From Boseongicola sp. SB0662_bin_57 (GTDB lineage Bacteria; Pseudomonadota; Alphaproteobacteria; Rhodobacterales; Rhodobacteraceae), in contig VXPN01000537.1 of assembly GCA_009839535.1 (NCBI GenBank), forward strand, positions 1 through 5,915: a stretch of DNA of 5,915 bases, in the 5' to 3' direction. Positions 1 to 5,766 of the stretch are shown in pieces. Numbering within the stretch: the stretch's first letter is position 1; every line of letters begins with the position of its first letter. Under the pieces are notes generated by a model. The model did not search any database. It had not been told where the DNA came from and was given only the letters and a program-made list of their open reading frames with translations. Made by a program: the position numbers and the translations under genes.

Positions 1-3000
1 CGCCATCGAGATCGTAGATGCGCAGCTCTCCGCTCAGGACCTCCGCAGGCGCGCCCGCCTCTGCATTCGCCTCCTGCGTTGCCTCGTGCATGCGAACGTG
101 ACAGACCACCTTCTCGGGAAAGCCGTCCGCTGCCAGCCAAAGACGCTCCCAGCCAAACGGCAGGTAGGTGGTCTCATCCTCTGCGGAGCCCTGAATGCGC
201 GCCGCCGCCACGACCTGGAAGCACCCGTCCAACACGAGCGGATGGATTTCCGGACTGGTCAGGCCGGCGCCGTCCCGCAAGGAAACCTCGCCGAGAGCCT
301 CGCCCTGCCTCGCCCACAGGTTGCCGAGCGTGCGGAAGCTGCCGCCGAGATCGATGCCGGTGCCGGCCCTGGCCTGGTACAAGACGGATGCATCCACAGG
401 GGACAGTTCGTCCTTCAGGCGTTCAAGGTCCACGCGCTCGACGGCGCCCGGCGCGTCTGCGCCGCCAGTCATCCTGCATTCGGCATGCAGCGTCCAATCC
501 GTCTCGGCCGGCCCCTTGCTGAGTATCTGCAACTGGCCCGGCCCCTCGTTGCCGGAATCGCTGATCAAGAGCTGCACCTTTCGGCCGTTCGTGGCGGCTT
601 CGTCGTCCTGGGCCTCCTCTGCGAACACCAGCGGGTTGTGCAACTGCATGTCCTCGACGACCACCGGCCCGCTTGCTCCGGCCAGCGATGCCGACGCGGC
701 CATCGTGCCGTAAAGCGCCCCCGGCGCGATGACCCGTTCGAACACGCGATGATCGTTGAGCCATTCCGGATCCGTGGGGAACAGTTCCGTTTCGTACGTG
801 ATCTCGCCACTTGCCGACTCCCTTCGCAGGCCCAGCAGCGGGTGTCCTTCGACGGAGCGTCGCTGCCTTGGCGCGCTCAACCAGTAGCGCTCACGCTGGA
901 AGGGATACCCGGGCACCGAGACGCGGCGACGGGTCTCTCCGGCAAAAAGTCCCTCGAAACGGATCGGCAGTCCTGACTGATAGGCGCCCGCGACGGACTC
1001 GGCAAAGCCGCCGACGTCCTCTGGCGAGCCGGTCGACGCGGGCCGGACGCTCGACAGCACGACAGGGGCGGGCGCCGAATCCGGCCAGGCCGAGGACGCC
1101 ATGGGGGCCAGAACGGAGCCAGGACCAATTTCGAGAATCACGTCGGCACCGAGATCCGCGAGCGTCCTGGCGCCGCTGGCGAATGCGACGGGTTCCCTCG
1201 CATGCTTGCGCCAATAGGCTCCGTCCAGCAACGCGCCATCGTTCACCGCCTGGCCGGTCAGGTTGCTGACCACGGTCAGTTCGGCCGGTTGGACGGTGAC
1301 GTGATCGAGAGAGGCCTGAAGCGCGTCGAGAACCGGGTCGATGAGCGCGCTGTGGAACGCCCGGGTCGTGTTCAGCCGACGCACCCGGACGCCTTCCGAT
1401 TCGAGGCGGGCGGAGAGCGATTCGATATCCGCGACGGGGCCGCTGACCACCTGGTGCAGGCCGTTGTCCGCAGCCATGCTCACGCCGGCACCGGCAGCTT
1501 CCGCGTTTGCCTCCTTGATTGCGGACGCCACCTGGTCCGGCGGCGCGAAGACGGCGGCCATGGCGCCCCCTTCCGTTTGCGACAGCAGCAGGCCGCGCGT
1601 GGCGGCGAAACGCATGCCGTCCTCAAGGCTGAACACGCCCGCCGCTTGCGCCGCAGCGATCTCTCCGACGCTGTGCCCGATCACCATGTCGGGGCGGACC
1701 CCGACGCTTGACCATTGCGCGGTCAGCGCGCACTCGAGCGCGTAAAGTGCCGGCTGCTCCCAATCCGTGTCGCCCAGCTGCCCGTTGCCGGTGCGGCCGA
1801 ACATCACGTCCAGCAGCGACGTGCCGCGCTCTTCGAGGAACACTTCCTCGCAACGGTCGAAGACCATCCGTGCCACCGGCTCGCGATCGTACAGGTCGCG
1901 CCCCATGCCGGCCCACTGGCTTCCCTGGCCCGTGTAGGCGAACGCGACGGTGGTCGCTGCGCGCGGCGCGTCCTGGAGACCCGTCTCCGCCAGCCCTTCA
2001 AGCCGTTGCCGCAGCTGGCCGACGCTGTCGAAGGTGAGGCCGGCACGGCAATCGAAATGAGATCGCCCGATGCCCGCCGTCCAGGCCATGTCCGCAAGTG
2101 CCTGTTCCAGAAGTTCGCCTTCGGCGGGAAGCTCGTCAAGCTGCTCGTCGAGCCATGACAGGTACCGCTCGGCGAGATCGCGCAAAGCCTGCTCCGACTT
2201 GCCGGACAGCGGCAGCAGGCGCACCCCGCGCCTCTGGCACGCCTGTTCGTGCCGCATCGGTTCGACGACGGCCTTGGGAGGCTGAACGACCACTGCCTGG
2301 CCGGGTCCCACGACCCGGTCCGGCGCGTACGGAGCCGTGTCCGACGCCTGATATTCCTCGACCAGCAAGTGAACGTTGGTTCCGGAAATGCCGAACGAGT
2401 TCACGCCAGCCATGCGCGGCCGTCCGTTCCGGGCAGGCAGGTCCGTCATGGACGAGGTCACCTGCAACGGCAGCCCATCCCAGTCCACGCTTGGGTTTGG
2501 ATCCCTGAAGTGCAGGTGCTTCGGGATCACGCCGCGCTGCATGACCAGCACGGCCTTGATCAGGCCGGCGATGCCGGCGGCCGATTCCAGGTGTCCGAGG
2601 TTGGTTTTCACGGAGCCGACCAGCAGCGGCTGGTCGGACTTGCGGCCCTTGCCGTAGACCCTGGCAACGGCGTTGATCTCGATCGGGTCCCCGACTGCGG
2701 TTCCGGTGCCGTGCGCTTCCAGATAGTCGACTTCCGAGGCCGGAACGCCAGCCTGCGACAGCGCCGCCTCGATGACCCTTTCAAGCGCCGGTTCGTGCGG
2801 CACGGTCAGGCCAACGCTGGCGCCGCCATGGTTCACGGCGGCGCCTCGGATTGCCGCCCAGATCCGGTCGCCGTCGGCCTCCGCATCGCGCAAGCGTTTC
2901 AGGACCACTGCGCCACAGCCTTCGCCGCGCACGTACCCGTTTGCGGAGGCGTCGAAGGCCTTGCACTGGCCGTCCGGAGACAACATCATCGAATCGGCGC

Positions 3001-3682
3001 GCAGTTCGAAGATGCGGCTGTTGAGAATGGCCTGAACGCCGCCGGCAATTGCCAGGTCCGCCTTGCCCTGCTGAAGGTCCGCGACGGCGTCGTGCACTGA
3101 CAGGAGGGACGATGCGCAGGCGGCGTCCACCGCCTTTGCCGGACCCATGAAGCCCAGCACGAAAGAAACCCGCCCGCTGGTACCGTTCAGGTTGGTGCCG
3201 CTCAGGGCGTACAGGGACGCTGCTGCCTCCCCGGGCCTCTCCGAGTCGGTGACGAGCATTCGGTACTCGTCATTGCTGATGCCGGAATACACGCCGGTCA
3301 GGCTTTCCTTGAGCCGGTCAGGGTCCATTCCCGCATCCTCGAGCGCCTGCCAGCTGGTCTCCAGCATCATCCGTTGCTGGGGGTCGAGCAGTTCGGCCTC
3401 GACCGGGGAGATTCGGAAGAACCTCGCGTCGAACTGGTCGATGTCGTCGACGTAGGCGCAGTAGCGGCATGCACCTTGCAGGTTCCGGGGATCCTTGAAC
3501 AGTTCCTCAAGGCGGTTCGGCCCTGAGGCCGGTGCGCCGTCCGTCACTGCGTTGCCACCGGTTTCGAGCAGGCGCCAGAAGGAGCGAATGTCGGGCGCGC
3601 CCGGGAAACGGCATGCCATGCCCACGACCGCAACGGGTTCCGCGCGTCGGAACGTCTCGTCGACTTGTTGACCCCTGCTCAT
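1..3682 (-). CDS. Modular type I polyketide synthase, N-terminal part (KS-AT-DH), runs off the left edge
   Basis: This is a cytosolic megasynthase that extends an acyl chain by decarboxylative condensation and then processes the beta-carbon. About 1,227 codons are visible with no stop, and the 3' part lies outside the window. Numbering from the ATG at 3682, the KS is about residues 15-437. It has an N-terminal PVAVVGMACRFPG, nucleophile C189 in VDAACASSL, H324 in EAHGTGT and H364 in KTNLGHLESA, with normal spacing. The AT is about 579-860, with GQGSQ, S671 in GHSVGE and H777 in RAFH, which resembles the HAFH signature of malonyl-CoA-specific ATs. The DH starts near 947 at HPLLGL, with H978 in WLNDHRVFERVIAP and D1152 in LVLDGCFQ. 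The motif Gly of HxxxGxxxxP is Glu here. No acyl carrier protein (ACP), KR, ER or methyltransferase is visible; these are expected beyond the edge. There is no loading module or long docking helix before the KS, which fits a stand-alone, possibly iterative, reducing PKS (inference). The start at 3682 has GGAG six bases upstream. An in-frame ATG at 3724 has no clear Shine-Dalgarno sequence and would add 14 residues. Confidence 0.96.
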   Translation of the reverse strand, partial: MSRGQQVDETFRRAEPVAVVGMACRFPGAPDIRSFWRLLETGGNAVTDGAPASGPNRLEELFKDPRNLQGACRYCAYVDDIDQFDARFFRISPVEAELLDPQQRMMLETSWQALEDAGMDPDRLKESLTGVYSGISNDEYRMLVTDSERPGEAAASLYALSGTNLNGTSGRVSFVLGFMGPAKAVDAACASSLLSVHDAVADLQQGKADLAIAGGVQAILNSRIFELRADSMMLSPDGQCKAFDASANGYVRGEGCGAVVLKRLRDAEADGDRIWAAIRGAAVNHGGASVGLTVPHEPALERVIEAALSQAGVPASEVDYLEAHGTGTAVGDPIEINAVARVYGKGRKSDQPLLVGSVKTNLGHLESAAGIAGLIKAVLVMQRGVIPKHLHFRDPNPSVDWDGLPLQVTSSMTDLPARNGRPRMAGVNSFGISGTNVHLLVEEYQASDTAPYAPDRVVGPGQAVVVQPPKAVVEPMRHEQACQRRGVRLLPLSGKSEQALRDLAERYLSWLDEQLDELPAEGELLEQALADMAWTAGIGRSHFDCRAGLTFDSVGQLRQRLEGLAETGLQDAPRAATTVAFAYTGQGSQWAGMGRDLYDREPVARMVFDRCEEVFLEERGTSLLDVMFGRTGNGQLGDTDWEQPALYALECALTAQWSSVGVRPDMVIGHSVGEIAAAQAAGVFSLEDGMRFAATRGLLLSQTEGGAMAAVFAPPDQVASAIKEANAEAAGAGVSMAADNGLHQVVSGPVADIESLSARLESEGVRVRRLNTTRAFHSALIDPVLDALQASLDHVTVQPAELTVVSNLTGQAVNDGALLDGAYWRKHAREPVAFASGARTLADLGADVILEIGPGSVLAPMASSAWPDSAPAPVVLSSVRPASTGSPEDVGGFAESVAGAYQSGLPIRFEGLFAGETRRRVSVPGYPFQRERYWLSAPRQRRSVEGHPLLGLRRESASGEITYETELFPTDPEWLNDHRVFERVIAPGALYGTMAASASLAGASGPVVVEDMQLHNPLVFAEEAQDDEAATNGRKVQLLISDSGNEGPGQLQILSKGPAETDWTLHAECRMTGGADAPGAVERVDLERLKDELSPVDASVLYQARAGTGIDLGGSFRTLGNLWARQGEALGEVSLRDGAGLTSPEIHPLVLDGCFQVVAAARIQGSAEDETTYLPFGWERLWLAADGFPEKVVCHVRMHEATQEANAEAGAPAEVLSGELRIYDLDG

Positions 3683-3688
3683 CTGGTG

Positions 3689-3692
3689 CTCC
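3689..3692 (-). promoter_or_regulatory. Shine-Dalgarno GGAG that favours the PKS start at 3682
   Basis: Read on the minus strand, GGAG is followed by six bases (CACCAG) and then the ATG at 3682-3680. The alternative in-frame ATG at 3724 is preceded by GGGCGCGTTC, which contains no good Shine-Dalgarno sequence. This is the main reason for preferring the shorter protein. N-terminal conservation in close homologues could overturn it. Confidence 0.5.
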
Positions 3693-3824
3693 GCAATATC
3701 GTCGAACTGCATCCCGTTTGCCATTGAACGCGCCCAATGCGGAAACCGGGGCTGGCGAACCCGAGGCGAACCGAATTCAAGCAACTCCTACATTGGTGTT
3801 CGAATGGCAGTTGGGGCACTGGCC

Positions 3825-3852
3825 AGAATAGTCGGACGGAATCCGGCGTCAA
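3825..3852 (-). promoter_or_regulatory. Candidate sigma70-type promoter for the PKS gene
   Basis: On the minus strand, TTGACG (3852-3847; five of six against TTGACA) is followed by a 16-bp spacer and TATTCT (3830-3825; four of six against TATAAT). Transcription would start near 3818, giving a leader of about 135 nt to the ATG at 3682. The location is sensible, but such matches also arise by chance. No operator could be assigned. Confidence 0.35.
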
Positions 3853-4110
3853 TGGTGCAGTGGGAGAGCCTGCGACCTGCGACTTGCACGGGGGACTGGC
3901 AGGGCGCGCTCATCTGCACGCCATCGGGAGAAGCATACTGCAAGCCGCTTGGGCAGGTTCAGCCGGAAATTGACGTTCCAACCGTTCAGAGCTGGCCAGA
4001 TTTCTGTCAGGCGGTAGTCGTCGCTCAAGCGTTGAACGCCGGTCACACGATGAGCGCCTTTCCGGAGTTGAACGTCATAAGCCTTGCGCCGAAGCACAGC
4101 TGCATTCTGG

Positions 4111-4164
4111 TCGACATCGACATCGACATCGACATCGACATCGACATCGACATCGACATCGACA
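4111..4164. repeat. Perfect hexanucleotide tandem array, nine copies of TCGACA
   Basis: Nine exact head-to-tail copies of TCGACA span 54 bp without a mismatch, then break into GCGG. The unit length is a multiple of three, so copy-number change would not shift a reading frame. Every frame through it is open, giving Asp-Ile or Ser-Thr repeats on the plus strand and Asp-Val or Met-Ser repeats on the minus strand. It lies about 260 bp upstream of the candidate PKS promoter, outside any supported gene. Exact copies suggest recent expansion by slipped-strand replication (inference). Confidence 0.97.
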
Positions 4165-4403
4165 GCGGTACGGCGAAACGCGTTGCATGTGACGGCTGGC
4201 GACGATCGCGCGACTGACATGAAGGTGCTTCGCCATGCCTTGGCGGCAGCCTTGCTCTCAGGGAAGTTCTTGCAAGCCGCCTTGCGTACGGAACACTGCA
4301 GCTGCTGCCGCAGTTGCTGACACGGCGCAACGTTCGCTTGCCAGGAAGATGTGCTGGCCAAAGGGAGCGGCGGGCAGCAAGAAGACGGCAGAATGTGCAC
4401 AAA

Positions 4404-4410
4404 GGGAGGG
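4404..4410 (+). promoter_or_regulatory. Shine-Dalgarno GGGAGGG for the small plus-strand ORF
   Basis: A GGAGG core (4405-4409) lies eleven bases before the ATG at 4421. This is a strong match at slightly long spacing. It is the best reason to start the small ORF here rather than at upstream in-frame codons such as 4235. Confidence 0.4.
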
Positions 4411-4420
4411 AAACCGGTTC

Positions 4421-4735
4421 ATGCTACACTCAAGAAAAGGCGTTGCACTGTCTGCACTTGCAGCAAACTCTCTGCTGACGTCCTCGCCACTGGCACAGGA
4501 GGACAGGGAACGAGAGTTCGAGGTCCATTACTGCGTCACTGACTCAGGCGGGGGACGTGACTCCCGTCCGGGAATCAAGCTGTCAAAGGCGTTCAGCACC
4601 TCGCCATCCGGACTGCACGGCAGCGTGGTAGGCACGGTTTCCTTTGGGATCTGTTGCCTAATTCAGCAGGACTCGGTTGCGTCGATGCCGCACACGGTGG
4701 ATGTCCGGTTTCGTGAGATCAGTCAGATCTGGTAG
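4421..4735 (+). CDS. Hypothetical small protein, possibly secreted (104 aa)
   Basis: I do not recognise this protein. The N-terminus has a basic stretch (MLHSRKG), then a moderately hydrophobic segment (VALSALAANSLLTSS), then PLAQED. That is compatible with a Sec signal peptide cleaved near residues 25-26, although the hydrophobic core is weak and Pro at -3 is unfavourable. The remaining 78 or so residues are polar, with three cysteines (HYC and ICC) and beta-prone stretches near the C-terminus (GSVVGTVSFGICC, TVDVRFREI). No catalytic motif is visible. The start is supported by GGGAGGG upstream, and third-position bases look moderately GC-biased. The gene converges on the NYN gene, with only 5 bp between the two stop codons. 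No clear promoter was seen. It may be a real small gene or a chance open frame. Confidence 0.42.
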   Translation: MLHSRKGVALSALAANSLLTSSPLAQEDREREFEVHYCVTDSGGGRDSRPGIKLSKAFSTSPSGLHGSVVGTVSFGICCLIQQDSVASMPHTVDVRFREISQIW

Positions 4736-4740
4736 CCTGA

Positions 4741-5502
4741 TCAATTTCGGGCATTGCCTGCAGGACGAAAAAAGCCGCTCGTCATAAAGTCTATGTGTTC
4801 GGACAGCTCCGGTCGGACATTTTGCCAAAGCGGATCCAATATGAACTGGACCCCTTCTCGCCGGGCCAGTTTTGCCGCAGGTACGAAATCCTCGTCCCCA
4901 GAAACCAAGACGATTACATCCGCCTGTCGTTTGAGCGTTATTGAGGCAATATCAAGGCCGATCCTCATATCGACACCCTTTTGCCGGACCGCTAGGCTGA
5001 AATCTCCATCGACAAGCTCATCAACGGTCCGTCGTTGGCGGAGCAGGTCTTTCTGAGCCTCTTCGCGGAGAATCCAGGTCCGGTCTCCCTCCCTGCGCAC
5101 TTTCCCAAGCCTGACGGCAACATACGGGCTGGCCCGCAGCTTGTTGTGCAATTCCAGGCGGAATTGCGCCAGAGAAGTCTTGGAATGGTCGATAGGGCGT
5201 TTGCTGATGGGCTTGTGTCCCTTCCCTTCGTAGGGCGGTGCGTCATAGTAAAACGTGCGGTACAGTAGCTTGTAGAAATTGGTATCTGCACCGAACTCTG
5301 GGCTCTTTGGTCTGTCATCTGCCTCAGCTATGGCCCGTGAGCCGAAACCGTGAATGTCGTTCAACCGGCTCAGGTGGTTCCGGACCAACTGCTGGACCGC
5401 TTTCGCGACGTCCGCTGGGTCGTTTCGATCAACGTCGCGACGGATGGTCGGCAGCCGCTTCAGAAAATATCCACCGTCAACGAGAATGGCGACTTTGGCC
5501 AT
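4741..5502 (-). CDS. NYN-domain (LabA/DUF88-type, PIN-like fold) putative ribonuclease, 253 aa
   Basis: NYN proteins share the PIN-like nuclease fold, with clustered acidic residues that bind a divalent metal. Many act on RNA. The first strand is MAKVAILVDGGYFLKRL, with D9 as the first acidic ligand and GGY in place of the commoner D-N/G-x-N form. The second signature starts near residue 175: KGVDMRIGLDIA, with D178 and D184. It is followed by ADVIVLVSGDEDFVPA, with D195, D203 and D205, the classic SGDxDF motif of the family. A basic middle region (about 110-170: GKGHKPISKRP, RLGKVRREGDR) could contact nucleic acid (inference). The length is typical of single-domain family members. The ATG at 5502 has GGAG six bases upstream. 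The open frame continues to 5634, but that extension overlaps the promoter and leader and precedes the conserved first strand. GC is visibly lower than in the PKS, which suggests a different origin. The substrate is unknown. Confidence 0.93.
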   Translation of the reverse strand: MAKVAILVDGGYFLKRLPTIRRDVDRNDPADVAKAVQQLVRNHLSRLNDIHGFGSRAIAEADDRPKSPEFGADTNFYKLLYRTFYYDAPPYEGKGHKPISKRPIDHSKTSLAQFRLELHNKLRASPYVAVRLGKVRREGDRTWILREEAQKDLLRQRRTVDELVDGDFSLAVRQKGVDMRIGLDIASITLKRQADVIVLVSGDEDFVPAAKLARREGVQFILDPLWQNVRPELSEHIDFMTSGFFRPAGNARN

Positions 5503-5508
5503 GAATCG

Positions 5509-5512
5509 CTCC
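5509..5512 (-). promoter_or_regulatory. Shine-Dalgarno GGAG of the NYN gene
   Basis: GGAG sits six bases before the ATG at 5502 on the minus strand. This spacing selects the start that begins with the conserved MAKVAILVDGG strand. It lies outside the predicted leader stem, which ends at 5529, so it would stay accessible in the folded RNA. Confidence 0.7.
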
Positions 5513-5528
5513 ACTACGTACAGAAGAA

Positions 5529-5603
5529 GCCCCTCGGGACCGGCGCAGCTTGTGATCGCCATTCCCGTATTCGGGACGGAAGCCGCGCTTACTGCCGAGG
5601 GGC
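5529..5603 (-). promoter_or_regulatory. 75-nt nested hairpin in the 5' leader of the NYN gene (possible cis-regulatory RNA)
   Basis: As minus-strand RNA, three co-axial pairings can be read. The outer stem is GCCCCUCGG (5603-5595) with CCGAGGGGC (5537-5529), nine perfect pairs. The middle stem is GCGCGGCUU (5588-5580) with AAGCUGCGC (5551-5543), nine pairs including one G-U. The apical stem is UCCCG (5576-5572) with CGGGA (5567-5563), closed by AAUA. Internal loops separate the tiers. The element starts about six bases after the predicted transcription start and ends 26 bases before the start codon. Possible roles are a protective 5' stem, a protein-binding leader or a substrate for the NYN protein. 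It may instead be a DNA palindrome left by a mobile element. UUCUUCU follows the stem but is too interrupted for a good intrinsic terminator. It matches no riboswitch family I know. Confidence 0.6.
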
Positions 5604-5615
5604 GGATTGGGTCAA

Positions 5616-5644
5616 AAAATAGGGCACCGAACATTCTATGTCAA
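5616..5644 (-). promoter_or_regulatory. Strong sigma70-type promoter candidate for the NYN gene
   Basis: On the minus strand, a perfect -35 TTGACA (5644-5639), an ideal 17-bp spacer (5638-5622) and the -10 TATTTT (5621-5616; four of six) line up. Transcription would begin near 5609, leaving a leader of about 105 nt that contains the nested hairpin and the ribosome binding site. It lies in an AT-richer patch between the TnpB stop and the NYN start, so the NYN gene can be transcribed independently of tnpB. Confidence 0.62.
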
Positions 5645-5656
5645 TTGGGGCTAATG

Positions 5657-5669
5657 GGCTCGAAGAGCC
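5657..5669. repeat. Short perfect hairpin GGCTC-gaa-GAGCC
   Basis: A five-base-pair perfect inverted repeat with a three-base loop lies about 98 bases behind the tnpB stop and 12 bases upstream of the NYN -35 box. IS200/IS605-family ends commonly carry small subterminal hairpins, so this may mark the element's right end. No T-tract follows it on the minus strand, so it is not a typical intrinsic terminator. A hairpin this short can also arise by chance. Confidence 0.35.
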
Positions 5670-5717
5670 GCATATTTGGCCACGAAATCGAACAAATGGT
5701 GGACATCCGATGCTGCT

Positions 5718-5737
5718 TTCTCCGAGCGTGTCGAGAA
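5718..5737. repeat. Short inverted repeat TTCTC/GAGAA behind tnpB
   Basis: The arms 5718-5722 and 5733-5737 are perfect complements around a ten-base loop, about 30 bases past the tnpB stop. The position would suit part of an IS200/IS605 right-end structure or the tail of a TnpB guide RNA, but the stem is weak and the assignment is speculative. Confidence 0.2.
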
Positions 5738-5766
5738 GATATGGGGAATTATATACGATAGTGCCA

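Larger units (their letters stand above)
3725..4420. other. Intergenic stretch without a convincing gene
   Basis: About 700 bases separate the PKS start from the next supported gene. Open frames cross it on both strands because of high GC and a hexamer array, but none gives a recognisable domain. They are biased in composition and lack good ribosome binding sites. The identifiable contents are the candidate PKS promoter (3825-3852), a short CTGCGAC direct repeat near 3870, the TCGACA array (4111-4164) and a small inverted repeat, CGCCA/TGGCG (4231-4245). A decayed gene cannot be excluded. Confidence 0.6.
5645..5766 (-). mobile_element. Possible right-end region of the TnpB element (boundary undefined)
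   Basis: In IS200/IS605-type elements, the sequence just past the tnpB stop holds the right end and the 3' scaffold of the guide RNA. Here that stretch is AT-richer than its surroundings and contains two small inverted repeats (5718-5737 and 5657-5669). It also contains an exact TATAAT on the minus strand (5753-5748) without a good -35. I cannot define the boundary because no left end or second copy is in the window. Confidence 0.25.

Noticed and set aside
86..976. Plus-strand 296-codon open frame
   Set aside because: It lies antisense to the PKS AT-DH region, which shows intact catalytic motifs on the minus strand. Its translation is Arg/Ala/Gly-rich without domains, a GC-driven shadow.
2249..3100. 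Plus-strand 283-codon open frame
   Set aside because: It is antisense to the KS domain containing C189, H324 and H364 in one frame. It has no recognisable motif or ribosome binding site.
4111..4164. CRISPR-like array
   Set aside because: The units are contiguous hexamers without spacers, so this is a simple tandem repeat.
3804..4217. Plus-strand 137-codon open frame across the hexamer array
   Set aside because: The Asp-Ile run is only the repeat being translated. No domain or convincing ribosome binding site is present, and it overlaps the opposite frame above.
4219..4320. 33-codon plus-strand ORF starting MKVLRHALAAALLSG
   Set aside because: The start resembles a signal peptide, but there is no Shine-Dalgarno sequence, no mature domain follows and it stops in a Cys-rich tail. 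A decayed secreted gene is possible but unsupported.
3849..4400. Minus-strand 183-codon open frame across the hexamer array
   Set aside because: Its length depends on the repeat, which reads as Asp-Val here, and the rest shows no domain, biased composition or good ribosome binding site.
4716..4730. AGATC/GATCT inverted repeat at the 3' end of the small plus-strand ORF as a terminator
   Set aside because: The stem is only five base pairs with no T-tract, and it is inside the coding frame. Chance occurrence is likely.
5522..5603. Intrinsic terminator formed by the outer GC-rich stem and TTCTTCT
   Set aside because: The T-tract is interrupted and short, the loop is long and internally structured, and a complete gene with its ribosome binding site follows immediately.
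5503..5634. 44-codon N-terminal extension of the NYN frame
   Set aside because: It precedes the conserved first strand, overlaps the promoter and hairpin, and would start upstream of the predicted transcription start. GGAG before 5502 supports the shorter form.
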